Below, one piece after another: positions 1 through 9,366 of a stretch of DNA of 40,818 nt. The first letter of the stretch is position 1; each line of letters starts with the position of its first letter. Below the pieces are notes generated by a model. It was not told the DNA's origin. It made no database searches and was given only the letters and a program-made list of their open reading frames with translations. Source of the DNA: Desulfovulcanus ferrireducens (GTDB lineage Bacteria; Desulfobacterota; Desulfovibrionia; Desulfovibrionales; Desulfonatronovibrionaceae); the NCBI RefSeq assembly GCF_018704065.1, contig NZ_JAGUQP010000022.1:6615-47432 (forward strand), given 5' to 3'. Position numbers and translations under genes: made by a program.

Positions 1-1
1 C

Positions 2-3000
2 ATCGGCAACGAGTTGAATAACGTAATCCGGGGCAACTCTGCGGCCAATGTTCTCACAGGTTTGGCTGGTGACGATACTATTTACGGTAATTCCGGTAAT
101 GACTCCCTGTTTGGTGGTACAGGCAATGATTACCTTAACGGTGGATATGGTGCTGACGCCATGAGCGGCGGCACTGGCAACGATACCTATATCGTTGATC
201 ATAGCAGCGATGTGGTTACCGAGCTTGCCGATGAGGGTATTGATATTGTCCATTCCAGCGTCAGCCATACCCTATCGGATAATGTCGAGAACCTGACCCT
301 GACCGGCTACGGCTATATCAACGGTACCGGTAACACTCTGGACAACGTGATCATCGGCAACACCCGCAACAATACCCTGAGTGGTTTGGCCGGCAACGAT
401 ACCCTGATTGGTAACTCCGGCCACGATACTTTGGACGGTGGCACGGGTGCCGATACCATGAGCGGGGGCTACGGCAACGACACCTATGTTGTGGACGATA
501 GCGGCGACGTGGTGAGCGAGTCCTATAATCGGGGCACCGATCATGTACGTTCCAGCATTGACTATACTCTGACCGATAATGTGGAGAACCTCACTCTGAC
601 CAGCACAGCCGATATCGACGGCACCGGCAACAATCTCAACAATGTGATCACCGGTAATTCGGGCAGCAACATTCTGGATGGCCGGGGAGGCCACGATACC
701 ATTTATGGTAATGCGGGCGACGATACCCTGATTGGCGGTGACGGTAACGACCGGCTGTACGCCGGGGACGGTGCCGACCAACTCTTCGGCAATGCGGGCA
801 GCGATACCCTGGACGGCGGCAGCGGTGTGGATACCATGGTCGGCGGCACCGGTGACGATACCTATATTGTTGACGCGACCAGCGATGTGGTGGTCGAAAA
901 CGTTGGCGAGGGAGTTGATCTTGTCCAATCCTCTGCCACCTATACCCTGAGCGATAACGTGGAGAACCTGACCCTGACCGGTTCCGCCTCGATCAACGGC
1001 ACCGGCAACGAGTTGAATAACGTAATCCGGGGCAACTCTGCGGCCAATGTTCTCACAGGTTTGGCTGGTGACGATACTATTTACGGTAATTCCGGTAATG
1101 ACTCCCTGCTCGGCGGTGATGGCCTCGACTATCTCGACGGCGGCACCGGTGCCGACGCCATGAGCGGCGGTACTGACGATGACACCTATATCGTTGACAA
1201 CGCGGATGACACCGTAACCGAGCTTGTGGGCGAGGGTACGGACACCGTCCGTTCCAGTGTTAGCTATACCCTGAGCGATAACGTGGAGAATCTGACCCTG
1301 ACTGGCTCCGCCTCGATCAGCGGCACGGGCAACGAGTTGGATAACGTGCTTACAGGCAACAGCGGCAGCAATATCTTGAGTGGTCTTGCAGGCAACGACA
1401 CCTTGTTGGGTAATTCCGGCCCCGATACTTTAGACGGAGGCAGTGGTGCCGATATCATGAGCGGCGGCTACGGCAGCGATACCTATGTGGTGGACGACGC
1501 CGGCGACGTGGTCAACGAATCCTACAATGCAGGCACCGACCATGTGCACGCTGGCATCGACTACACCCTGGGTGAAAATGTCGAGAATCTGACCTTGACC
1601 GGGACGGCGGATTTGAACGGTATCGGCAATAATCTCAATAACGTGATCACCGGTAATGTGGGCAATAACGTGCTTGACGGCGGTAGCGGCGCCGACACTC
1701 TGATCGGCGGAGCCGGTGACGATACCTATATGATCGATAACTCAGCGGACGCCATTGTCGAGTTGTTTGACGGCGGTATCGATACAGTACATTCCAGCGC
1801 CAGCTTTACCATAAGCGACAACATCGAGAACCTTTACCTTACCGGTACAGCATCTATAAATGGTACCGGCAATGATGTAGATAATCTTATTGTCGGTAAT
1901 AACGGTAACAATACTCTCTCCGGCAAGGGAGGCAGCGACACCATCTATGGTGGTAATGGCAACGATGTCCTGAACGGTGGAGATGGCGTTGACCGGTTGT
2001 TTGGCGAGAGCGGCAACGACACCATTAACGGTGGCACCGGTGCCGACATGATGACGGGCGGGATTGGTGATGATATCTATGTTGTCGATGATGCGGGAGA
2101 CATGGTCATTGAGAATGCAGGTGAAGGCATTGATACCGTTTGGGCCGGTCTTGATTACACATTGGGAGATCACGTTGAAAATCTGGTTCTGACCGGTAAC
2201 ACTGCTATAAACGGCACTGGTGACGAATTCGGCAATGTGATCTCCGGCAATGATGGATCCAACGTCCTGAATGGTCTAGCAGGCGACGACACTTTGATCG
2301 GCAACGGCGGCGACGATACGTTGATTGGCGGCTTGGACGCCGACATCATGCAAGGCGGCATTGGCAACGACACTTATGTAGTGGACGATGCCGGTGATAC
2401 GGTTGTTGAGGCTGCCAATGCCGGTAGAGACACCGTTCAGGCGAGTATCGACTATACCTTGACCGACAATGTCGAAAACCTGACCCTGACCGGCACGGCT
2501 AACCTTAAAGGTACCGGCAACGCACTGTCTAATACCATCACCGGGAATGAAGATGCCAACATCATTGACGGCGGCATGGGGGCCGATACCATGGTTGGCG
2601 GGAGCGGCGACGATACTTATCTGGTCGATAATACGGCTGATGCGGTGATTGAAGCGGCCGATGCCGGGACAGACACCGTCCTGGCGAGTATCGACCATAC
2701 CTTGGCCGCCAATGTCGAAAACCTGGTATTAACCGGTACTGGTGAACTTGCCGGGACCGGCAACGCCATGGATAACGCCCTCACCGGCAACAGTGGGTCT
2801 AATATTCTTGCCGGTGAAGATGGCAACGACCTCCTTGATGGCGGTTTGGATGGTGATACCCTGGTTGGCGGCAGTGGTGATGATACCTATGTCGTCGATA
2901 ACGCGGGCGATACCGTAGTGGAATCAAGCGGGCAAGGAATCGACACCGTGCTGGCGAACGTCAGCCACACTCTCAACGCCAACGTAGAGAATCTGGAACT

Positions 3001-5125
3001 CACAGGCGAGGATGACATCAACGGGACCGGCAACGACTCGGATAATGTCATCATCGGTAATAGTGGCGGCAATATCCTTGCCGGTGGCGGTGGTAACGAT
3101 TACCTCGATGGCAGTCATGGCGCTGATACCTTGGCAGGCGGCGGAGGTAACGACTTTCTCGAAGGTGGCTTGGGCGACGATATTCTACAGGGCGGGGCGG
3201 GTGACGACCGCTACGTTTTTCAACTCGGTGATGGTAATGACCGTATCGTGGATGACCTGGGACAAAATACCCTCTACGTGGGCAGCGGCCTGACCGAGTT
3301 CGACCTGAAGGCGGACCGGGTGGGCAACGACATGTTCGTGCAGGTTCTCGGCACCACCGATACCTTTGTGCTGGCGGACGGGTTTCTGCAGACCGGGGAA
3401 GGTCTCAACACCATGGAATTCGACGACGGCACGGTGCTTGACCGTACCGGTATCGAGATGCTGATGAATCGTCCGCCAGTGGCAAACCTCGACCAGATTA
3501 CTGCATATGAGGACGGCGGTCCGCTGGTTTTCTCGACAAGCCATCTTCTGGCCAACGATACCGACCCAAATCCTTGGGATGTGCTCACGGTGACATCCGT
3601 CGGGGCATCGGAAACGGGTGTATCGGTTTCCCTGGAAAACGGTGAAATTACCTACGACATTGGCGACGGCTTCCAGTCGTTGGCCGAGGGTGAGGTAGCG
3701 CACGACCGCTTTGCCTACACCATAAGCGATATCAAGGGGGCAACCGCCAACGGGATAGTGGAAGTGGACATTGTTGGCGTCAATGATATTCCGGTTGTCC
3801 AAGATGCTGAGCCGATTTTTCTTAAAGGGGTTCTTACGGCCAACGGCACCGTGGATGCATCTGATGTGGACGGCGATACCCTCTCCTACTCTGTGAGCGG
3901 CGCACCGGAACACGGTATACTGAGCATCGATGAGCAAGGCAGCTGGCTTTACACCGCCAAGGACGGTTATTACGGTGCTGACCGTGCTACCATTACCGTG
4001 GACGATGGCAATGGCGGCATGGTCACAACCTCGCTCGACTTCACGGTGAATGTTTACGAGGAGGGTGACTGGATCATCAATGGCGACGGGCCGGATGGCA
4101 TCCAGCTTAAAGGGGTGAGCAAGGATGACCTGCAGCTTTCCAGGATCGATAATGATCTGTTCGTCGCCATCCGGGAACGCGGCTCCATTACCATGCGTGG
4201 CTACTTTGCTGCTCCGGAAAACGGCGTCAAGCTGATGGATACCCTGGAGGGGCCGCTGCATCTCACCAAGGACCAGATTTGCGAAATGGAGACTGGCTCG
4301 CGTTGGAGGCGGAGACCTGTCGAGTTCGGCGAATGGGGCGCCAAAAACCTGATCCACGGCACCGACTCCAGCGACCGTATTTTCGGGGCCGATCAAAACG
4401 ATGTTCTCTTTGGGGGGGATGGCCACGATACCATGAAAGGCCATTGCGGCGACGACTCCCTGTTCGGCGGCTTTGGCCATGACCTGCTTTATGGCCAGTG
4501 GGGGACGGACACCCTCTATGGCGACAGCGGCGATGATATTCTTTTGGGCGGCTCCGGTAACGATGTCCTCGTTGGTGGAGATGGCAATGATCGCCTAAAA
4601 GGTGGCAGCGGTGATGATTGGCTCTGGGGTAACCAAGGTCGTGACAGGCTGTATGGCGGTAAAGGTAACGACAAGCTCACGGGTTCGCAGGGGAACGATC
4701 TTCTTAAAGGCGGCGCCGGGGATGACATCTATTATTTTGAACGCGGTGACGGCCTGGATATTATCCGGGAGGATCACGGCGGTTATGGAAAACACTGCCA
4801 TAAACATGGCGACAATGACACGGTTAAGTTTGGAGAAGGAATCGTCAGGGATGATATCTCTGTTTTCATGAAAGGCAGCACCCTTTTTCTTCAATATGGA
4901 AACGATGATATCGTCACGGTCAGGAACCCAAAAAACAAGAAGAAAAGGATCGAACGGTTTGAACTTTCAGACGGCGCATACCTAACCGATACCGACATCA
5001 ATCAGATCATCCAGGAAATAAGTGCCTTTGCGGTGAACGAGGGGATCGACATGAATTCTGCCAACGATGTCCGGCAGAGTGAACAACTCATGAATATAGT
5101 CGTCAATTCCTGGAATTATGCATAA
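2..5125 (+). CDS. Giant RTX (hemolysin-type calcium-binding repeat) exoprotein, 5' end outside window
   Basis: The frame is open to the left edge, so the N terminus is missing; at least 1,703 residues are visible. The first ~1,150 residues are nonapeptide calcium-binding repeats (GGxGxDxLx) set in a larger module of ~90-100 residues. That module contains a conserved YTLxDNVENLTLTG strand, which I count ten times. Residues ~1,150-1,355 hold two cadherin/Ig-like segments (start RPPVANLDQITAYEDGG). A second RTX block lies at ~1,444-1,575, followed by a hemolysin-related C-terminal domain. Such proteins are exported by type I secretion through a C-terminal signal, fold on calcium outside the cell, and usually serve as adhesins or enzymes; no catalytic domain is visible here. 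A HlyD-type gene follows 104 bp downstream. G+C is visibly higher than in the rest of the window. Confidence 0.93.
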   Translation: MGNELNNVIRGNSAANVLTGLAGDDTIYGNSGNDSLFGGTGNDYLNGGYGADAMSGGTGNDTYIVDHSSDVVTELADEGIDIVHSSVSHTLSDNVENLTLTGYGYINGTGNTLDNVIIGNTRNNTLSGLAGNDTLIGNSGHDTLDGGTGADTMSGGYGNDTYVVDDSGDVVSESYNRGTDHVRSSIDYTLTDNVENLTLTSTADIDGTGNNLNNVITGNSGSNILDGRGGHDTIYGNAGDDTLIGGDGNDRLYAGDGADQLFGNAGSDTLDGGSGVDTMVGGTGDDTYIVDATSDVVVENVGEGVDLVQSSATYTLSDNVENLTLTGSASINGTGNELNNVIRGNSAANVLTGLAGDDTIYGNSGNDSLLGGDGLDYLDGGTGADAMSGGTDDDTYIVDNADDTVTELVGEGTDTVRSSVSYTLSDNVENLTLTGSASISGTGNELDNVLTGNSGSNILSGLAGNDTLLGNSGPDTLDGGSGADIMSGGYGSDTYVVDDAGDVVNESYNAGTDHVHAGIDYTLGENVENLTLTGTADLNGIGNNLNNVITGNVGNNVLDGGSGADTLIGGAGDDTYMIDNSADAIVELFDGGIDTVHSSASFTISDNIENLYLTGTASINGTGNDVDNLIVGNNGNNTLSGKGGSDTIYGGNGNDVLNGGDGVDRLFGESGNDTINGGTGADMMTGGIGDDIYVVDDAGDMVIENAGEGIDTVWAGLDYTLGDHVENLVLTGNTAINGTGDEFGNVISGNDGSNVLNGLAGDDTLIGNGGDDTLIGGLDADIMQGGIGNDTYVVDDAGDTVVEAANAGRDTVQASIDYTLTDNVENLTLTGTANLKGTGNALSNTITGNEDANIIDGGMGADTMVGGSGDDTYLVDNTADAVIEAADAGTDTVLASIDHTLAANVENLVLTGTGELAGTGNAMDNALTGNSGSNILAGEDGNDLLDGGLDGDTLVGGSGDDTYVVDNAGDTVVESSGQGIDTVLANVSHTLNANVENLELTGEDDINGTGNDSDNVIIGNSGGNILAGGGGNDYLDGSHGADTLAGGGGNDFLEGGLGDDILQGGAGDDRYVFQLGDGNDRIVDDLGQNTLYVGSGLTEFDLKADRVGNDMFVQVLGTTDTFVLADGFLQTGEGLNTMEFDDGTVLDRTGIEMLMNRPPVANLDQITAYEDGGPLVFSTSHLLANDTDPNPWDVLTVTSVGASETGVSVSLENGEITYDIGDGFQSLAEGEVAHDRFAYTISDIKGATANGIVEVDIVGVNDIPVVQDAEPIFLKGVLTANGTVDASDVDGDTLSYSVSGAPEHGILSIDEQGSWLYTAKDGYYGADRATITVDDGNGGMVTTSLDFTVNVYEEGDWIINGDGPDGIQLKGVSKDDLQLSRIDNDLFVAIRERGSITMRGYFAAPENGVKLMDTLEGPLHLTKDQICEMETGSRWRRRPVEFGEWGAKNLIHGTDSSDRIFGADQNDVLFGGDGHDTMKGHCGDDSLFGGFGHDLLYGQWGTDTLYGDSGDDILLGGSGNDVLVGGDGNDRLKGGSGDDWLWGNQGRDRLYGGKGNDKLTGSQGNDLLKGGAGDDIYYFERGDGLDIIREDHGGYGKHCHKHGDNDTVKFGEGIVRDDISVFMKGSTLFLQYGNDDIVTVRNPKNKKKRIERFELSDGAYLTDTDINQIIQEISAFAVNEGIDMNSANDVRQSEQLMNIVVNSWNYA
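1003..1108 (+). repeat. Second copy of an exact 106-bp direct repeat inside the RTX gene
   Basis: Bases 4-109 and 1003-1108 are identical over 106 bp, at an in-frame distance of 999 bp (333 codons). The other RTX modules are similar in protein but diverged in DNA, so this pair reflects a recent duplication or gene conversion. Recombination between the copies would delete 333 residues and keep the frame. Confidence 0.9.
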
Positions 5126-5229
5126 ATAGGCGTTCAGTCATCAGCTTGCAGCTTTCCTTTATCTTGTTGTTGGCTTACTGAATACTGACCTTTGACCACT
5201 GTTCGCTTGCAAGGAAAAAAACACCAGTT

Positions 5230-6543
5230 ATGCAGAGCTCATCATCTGACGACAGCCACGAATTCAAACCGTTATTGGTCGAAATTGAGGATAGGCCATT
5301 AAACCCTCTGGGCAGGACTGTTTTCTGGGTTATCATCGCGGCGCTTGTCTTTTTTACGATTTGGATGTTTTTCGGCAAGGTGGACGTCGTCGTTACAGCA
5401 AGGGGCAAGGTCATTCCCGACGGCGAGGTGAAAATACTCCAGCCGCTCACCACCGGCGTGGTCAGCGGTATCCTCGTGAAACCGGGGGATTTTGTACAAA
5501 AGGGCCAAGTGCTCATGGAAATAGACCCTTCCGACATCGAACCTGAACTTGAATCGATGAAGGCCAATCTCAAGCAACTCGAACTAGAAATATTGAGACT
5601 GGAATGCACTCTGGCGCATAAACCGTTCGCTCCTGATGTCTCTAAATATGATGAGTCAATAATAAAGGTGCAAAACGAAATTTATTATTCCACCATAAAG
5701 CGACTGCAAAAACAACTTTGCGTTAAGGCCGAGGAGTTGAAACAGGTCGAGGAACAGTTAGAATCAGTGAAAACTACAAGGGCACAAGACGTCTATCTTT
5801 TAAATCTTAGCCAGGACAGGCTAAACAGGCTCAAGGAGGTAAAAGATATCCTCAGCAAGGATGAATACGACAAGGCGGAAAGCGATTATAAAGATAATGA
5901 GAAGAGTGTTAAAACGGCTGGTCATAAAATTAACGAGTTGGTTGCTGCTAGGGCCCGTATTTTTAAGGAGATTGATTTTATTAAAGAGGATGAAAGAAAC
6001 AAACTTCTTACAGAACTTGTCGAGAAACGTAAAAAATATAAATACTTACGGGCGAATATGGATAAGGCGGCATATATCAGCGCCAGACAGCAGATCGTCA
6101 CGCCGGTCAACGGCTATGTGAATAAATTATTTATTCATACCATAGGTGGCGTGGTAACCCCAGCGGAAAAACTTGTTTCGATAGTGCCGGCAAACTCGCC
6201 GCTGGTAATCAAGGCCTTGGTGAGGAATAAGGACATAGGTTTCGTATCAGTCGGCATGAATGTAAGTATAAAAATAGACACCTTCAGTTTTCAGAAATAC
6301 GGACTGCTCAAGGGGACGGTTAAGCATGTTTCCAGGGATAGCATTGAAGACGAAAACCTCGGTCTAGTTTACGAAGTATATATAAATCCGTCAGAGACAT
6401 CTTTGCTGGTTGAGGGTGTTGAGACTCCAATTACCACTGGTATGAGTCTAACTGCCGAGATAAAAGTCGGTAAACGGCGGGTCATAGAGTTTTTCATCTA
6501 CCCGCTGATCAAGTACCTTGATGAAGGGATAAGTGTGCGATGA
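5230..6543 (+). CDS. HlyD-family type I secretion membrane fusion protein
   Basis: 437 residues, a normal length for the family. A short cytoplasmic N terminus is followed by one membrane segment (~residues 34-53). Next come a lipoyl/barrel-sandwich half (start VVTARGKVIPDGEVKILQP), a long charged coiled-coil hairpin (~110-275), the second lipoyl half (RQQIVTPVNGYVNKL) and a beta-barrel C terminus. These proteins bridge an inner-membrane ABC exporter to a TolC-type outer-membrane channel. The position just after the RTX gene makes that protein the likely substrate. An AAGGA-type ribosome site precedes the ATG. No ABC transporter or TolC gene is in the window, so the rest of the secretion system must lie upstream, outside it, or elsewhere. 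Confidence 0.93.
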   Translation: MQSSSSDDSHEFKPLLVEIEDRPLNPLGRTVFWVIIAALVFFTIWMFFGKVDVVVTARGKVIPDGEVKILQPLTTGVVSGILVKPGDFVQKGQVLMEIDPSDIEPELESMKANLKQLELEILRLECTLAHKPFAPDVSKYDESIIKVQNEIYYSTIKRLQKQLCVKAEELKQVEEQLESVKTTRAQDVYLLNLSQDRLNRLKEVKDILSKDEYDKAESDYKDNEKSVKTAGHKINELVAARARIFKEIDFIKEDERNKLLTELVEKRKKYKYLRANMDKAAYISARQQIVTPVNGYVNKLFIHTIGGVVTPAEKLVSIVPANSPLVIKALVRNKDIGFVSVGMNVSIKIDTFSFQKYGLLKGTVKHVSRDSIEDENLGLVYEVYINPSETSLLVEGVETPITTGMSLTAEIKVGKRRVIEFFIYPLIKYLDEGISVR

Positions 6544-6602
6544 GTTATTACCAGTCACAGAGAGAACGGAAATCAGATTTTTTTTTCATCAGACCTTCGT
6601 AG
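6540..6602 (+). pseudogene. 20-codon ORF overlapping the hlyD-type stop by ATGA; possible remnant of a lost third secretion gene
   Basis: The ATG overlaps the stop codon of the HlyD-type gene (ATGA), the usual arrangement for translational coupling. The reading frame (MSYYQSQRERKSD...) runs only 20 codons, through a run of nine T, to a TAG. No continuing ABC-transporter frame is visible after it. It could be the start of a decayed downstream gene or a chance overlap. I do not recognise the peptide. Confidence 0.25.
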
Positions 6603-7079
6603 TTCATTAAATGTAACACCCTACCAATTTTGAAAGCGTTCAGCTATCAGCTGACAGCTGTTTCTGACTGTTTTTCTTAATAAGTTTCACTGGAAACTCC
6701 ATAAGATAGTTATTTGCTATTTCCGCGCAAACTATTCCAGGGACCGACGGGGCTACTTTGTGCCGTTTAAGTAGTAGACCACCCTGATTTTTGACCTCCT
6801 GTTAGTTTACTATCCATCTGATCATCAATCAAAAATTTCACCAAGCCTTGCGTCAGTGTAGCCTAAAGCCAAGTCAGCCAATATTTGGCTACTAGCCTTT
6901 GCTTTTGCCTATTATTTCAAAACTAGTAAAGTGGTAGGTAGTCCTGTTTTCTGCTTCAGGTAGTCAGGTAAAATAGGTGTAGTTTGGAGAGTAATTGAAA
7001 AAATGATGATAGCAAAGGGATAAAAAAGGTAATTTGCGGCAAATTTGCGACACTAAAGGGGAGAAATTTTGAGAAAATC
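6603..7079. other. Non-coding interval between the RTX/HlyD genes and the tRNA pair
   Basis: No credible gene is visible. It holds a short palindrome-rich stretch (6637-6660, CAGCTATCAGCTGACAGCTG) that resembles the one just after the RTX stop (5131-5153). Near the tRNA end there are two AATTTGCG direct repeats one helical turn apart (7031-7038 and 7042-7049). The second half is AT-rich and featureless to my reading. Confidence 0.5.
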
Positions 7080-7115
7080 AAAAAATAAGGGCTCAGGGAA
7101 TTTCCCTAAGCCCTT
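7080..7115 (-). terminator. Rho-independent terminator of the tRNA transcript
   Basis: The arms 7087-7098 and 7104-7115 pair with one mismatch (AAGGGCTCAGGG with CCCTAAGCCCTT) around a 5-nt loop. Read on the minus strand the hairpin is followed by a T-rich run. It lies 17 bp beyond the 3' end of tRNA-Asp. Confidence 0.85.
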
Positions 7116-7131
7116 GATTTTGTTGTTTTTA

Positions 7132-7208
7132 TGGCGGAGCCGACGAGACTCGAACTCGCGACCTCCGGCGTGACAGGCCGGCGTTATAACCATCTTAACT
7201 ACGGCTCC
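7132..7208 (-). tRNA. tRNA-Asp (anticodon GTC)
   Basis: 77 nt including an encoded CCA. The acceptor arms GGAGCCG and CGGCTCC pair perfectly, with discriminator G. The D arm, an anticodon loop reading CTGTCAC (anticodon GTC) and a T arm with GTTCGAGTC are all present. It is second in a two-tRNA transcript. Confidence 0.97.
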
Positions 7209-7219
7209 GCTTAAAACCG

Positions 7220-7295
7220 TGGTGGGCGGAACAGGGCTCGAACCTGTGACCCTCGGCTTGTAAGGCCGATGCTCTCCCAACTGAGCTATCCGCCC
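7220..7295 (-). tRNA. tRNA-Val (anticodon TAC)
   Basis: 76 nt with encoded CCA. The acceptor pair is GGGCGGA/TCCGCCC, the D arm reads GCTCAGTTGGGAGAGC, the anticodon loop contains TTACAAG (anticodon TAC) and the T loop is GTTCGAGCC. Eleven bases separate it from tRNA-Asp, so the two are co-transcribed. Confidence 0.97.
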
Positions 7296-7314
7296 CCGCC
7301 CAACGGAGAATGTC

Positions 7315-7343
7315 TATTTATAGGTCTCAAGTTTGTTTGTCAA
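7315..7343 (-). promoter_or_regulatory. Sigma70-type promoter for the tRNA-Val/tRNA-Asp transcript
   Basis: On the minus strand a perfect TTGACA (7343-7338) is followed at 15-17 bp by TATAAATA (7322-7315). The expected start lies about 12 bp before the tRNA-Val 5' end. The GC-rich stretch just before the tRNA is compatible with a stringently controlled discriminator, which is inference. Confidence 0.75.
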
Positions 7344-7362
7344 CAATTTTTTTTTAAAAATT

Positions 7363-8130
7363 TTAATTTTGGGTTTCATTTTTGTTTGTGTGGAGTTCAG
7401 CCAGACGAATATACTTGTGAAAGGCGTAAAAGAAAGAATTTATGGCCAGAATGAATCCGGCCTGTCCGTCCAGAAAGCCTCTTTTTAAGATATAGAGCTT
7501 TAAAAATCTGCCCAGACCATGTCCCAGGGCCTTGAGCAGGGATGTTGTTTTCCCCTGGGCGAACATCTCTTCAGCTGCCACTTGTGTGTAATAGTTAATC
7601 TTGTCCATGTGTTCCTTAAGATTTTTGTATGGATAGTGAATGATGTCACCGCGAAGCTTTCTGGTTTTTCCTCTGGTACGGAATCCGTAATGAGGTCCTG
7701 ATGTATGGATATAAGTCTTTTCCAGAAGAAAGACTCGCAGCAGATAATCCGGGTACCATCCGCTGTGGCGGATAAAGCGGTCAAAATAAAAAGAGGTGCG
7801 CGGACAGTAGAAAGCGGTATAATCTTCTGGCCTTTGCAAAGCCGCGACTATTTCCTGCCGGAGCCTGGGCGAGAGAATTTCATCCTGGTCCAGGGAGACA
7901 ACCCATGGGGTGTTGATGTGCTTAAAGGCAAATTCGAATTGCTTGGCCGGCCCCGGCCAGGGATTAACAATGACTCTAGCGTCGCATTCTCGGGCAATGG
8001 CCACTGTTTGGTCAGTACTTTCCGAGTCCACAACCAGGATCTCGTCGCAAAAGTTTAGGCTTTTTAGACATTCTTTGAGATGGCGTTGGCCATTAAATGT
8101 GAGCACAAGGCCGGTAACCTGGGATGACAT
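7363..8130 (-). CDS. Family 2 glycosyltransferase, WaaE/KdtX-like (LPS core type)
   Basis: 255 residues. The N-terminal GT-A fold starts VTGLVLTFNGQRHLKECL, has DEILVVDSESTD for nucleotide-sugar binding, and has LDQDE as the metal-binding acidic motif near residue 80. The NPWPG motif and the length match WaaE/KdtX glucosyltransferases that decorate the lipopolysaccharide inner core. It acts at the cytoplasmic face of the inner membrane. It starts 2 bp after the aminotransferase gene stops, so the two are probably translated together. The exact acceptor sugar cannot be read from sequence. Confidence 0.85.
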   Translation of the reverse strand: MSSQVTGLVLTFNGQRHLKECLKSLNFCDEILVVDSESTDQTVAIARECDARVIVNPWPGPAKQFEFAFKHINTPWVVSLDQDEILSPRLRQEIVAALQRPEDYTAFYCPRTSFYFDRFIRHSGWYPDYLLRVFLLEKTYIHTSGPHYGFRTRGKTRKLRGDIIHYPYKNLKEHMDKINYYTQVAAEEMFAQGKTTSLLKALGHGLGRFLKLYILKRGFLDGQAGFILAINSFFYAFHKYIRLAELHTNKNETQN

Positions 8131-8132
8131 AG

Positions 8133-9311
8133 TCAGTTCGCACCTGCTTTCGTTAAAATGGTTTTTACGGCCAGAATAACATCCTGGACATCCTGCTCGC
8201 TTAGCTTGGCAGAGAGAGGAAGGCTGACAGTTTGCCGACCAATACGCATGGCATGCGGGTAGTCTTCTGGTTCCCAGCCAAATCTTTTCTGATAATAAGG
8301 GTGTTCCGGAATGCTTAAATAGTGGACCCCGGTGCCTATATTGTGGCCATGCATGGCCTTGAGAAATTCATCGCGGGTTATACCGGTTTTTTCTTCATCT
8401 ATTAAAATAGTATACAAATGATAGCCGTGTCTGGTTTCTGGTTCTGGGTCTGCAGGCAGGGTCAGTGGCAAGTTTTCCAGAGCTTTATTGTATGTGTGCC
8501 AGATAGATTGCCTCTTGAGCCAGTTTTCTTCCACCCGTTTTAGTTGGTGTAGACCTATGGCTGCCTGTAGGTCCATCATGTTGTATTTAAATCCTGCTTC
8601 TGTAACCAGGTAGTGTTTATATCCTTCATCTGAAAACCTGCGCCAGGCGTCGCTGCTCATGCCATGCAGAGCCAGCACTTTTATCCTGGCAGCGTATTCT
8701 TCCTTTTGGGTGAGAACCATCCCCCCTTCACCAGTGACTACGTTTTTGGTCACATAAAAGCTAAAACAGCCAAAATCACCAAACGTACCACAGGGAGTGC
8801 CTTTGTATTCGGATTCAATTGCATGAGCGCAGTCTTCAATCACCATCAGGTCAAATTTTTCAGCCAAATCCATTATGGCTTCCATCTCGCATGGCCGGCC
8901 TGCAAAATGGACTGGCAGGATAGCCTTGGTTTTGGAGGTTATTTTGGAAGCTATTTGCTCAGGATCGATATTCATGCTTTCGGGGTCGACGTCTGCCAGA
9001 ACCGGAGTGGCTCCGCTATGGATAATGGCGTTTATTGTGGCGCAAAAGGTCAGGGGGGTGGTAATGATCTCGTCTCCAGGGCCGATACCGGCGGCAATAA
9101 GGCTTAAATGCAGTGCAGCAGTACATGAATTTAGAGCTACAGAATAAGAAGCCTGTTTATATTTTTTAAAATTTTCTTCAAATTTTGCTACTTTGGGGCC
9201 GGTGCCCAGCCAGCCAGTTTTTAAGCAGTGCACAACTTCGGCAATTTCATCTTCTTCAATCAAAGGTGCACCAAAGACCAAAAAATTATCTTTTGAGCGA
9301 ATTGGTTGCAT
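8133..9311 (-). CDS. DegT/DnrJ/EryC1-family PLP sugar aminotransferase
   Basis: 392 residues. The family signature is clear: TGWLGTGPKVAKFE near the start, NSCTAALHLSL for phosphate binding, EDCAHAIESEYKG with the cofactor-binding Asp, and SFYVTKNVVTGEGG with the lysine that carries PLP. These enzymes transaminate nucleotide-linked keto-sugars to aminosugars for LPS, glycans or flagellin. ArnB- or perosamine-type activities are the closest guesses and cannot be separated here. AAAGGAGAAAC precedes the ATG. It sits between tmk and the WaaE-like gene in one minus-strand operon, which suggests envelope polysaccharide work. Confidence 0.9.
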   Translation of the reverse strand: MQPIRSKDNFLVFGAPLIEEDEIAEVVHCLKTGWLGTGPKVAKFEENFKKYKQASYSVALNSCTAALHLSLIAAGIGPGDEIITTPLTFCATINAIIHSGATPVLADVDPESMNIDPEQIASKITSKTKAILPVHFAGRPCEMEAIMDLAEKFDLMVIEDCAHAIESEYKGTPCGTFGDFGCFSFYVTKNVVTGEGGMVLTQKEEYAARIKVLALHGMSSDAWRRFSDEGYKHYLVTEAGFKYNMMDLQAAIGLHQLKRVEENWLKRQSIWHTYNKALENLPLTLPADPEPETRHGYHLYTILIDEEKTGITRDEFLKAMHGHNIGTGVHYLSIPEHPYYQKRFGWEPEDYPHAMRIGRQTVSLPLSAKLSEQDVQDVILAVKTILTKAGAN

Positions 9312-9366
9312 GTTTCTCCTTTACTTATGAGTGACTAAAGTAAACTAAATTTTTTAAGTTGGAGCT

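Noticed and set aside
14-3200. Regular repeats that could suggest a CRISPR array
   Set aside because: They are protein-coding RTX modules in a single open frame with variable DNA, without constant repeats or unique spacers. I saw no CRISPR array anywhere in the window.
3185-4480. 431-codon open frame on the minus strand inside the RTX gene
   Set aside because: It is a shadow of the repetitive Gly/Asp coding sequence; the translation has no domain logic and the plus frame is clearly real. The same holds for the minus frame at 272-928.
7053-7280. 75-codon minus-strand frame
   Set aside because: It spans both tRNA genes and their terminator.
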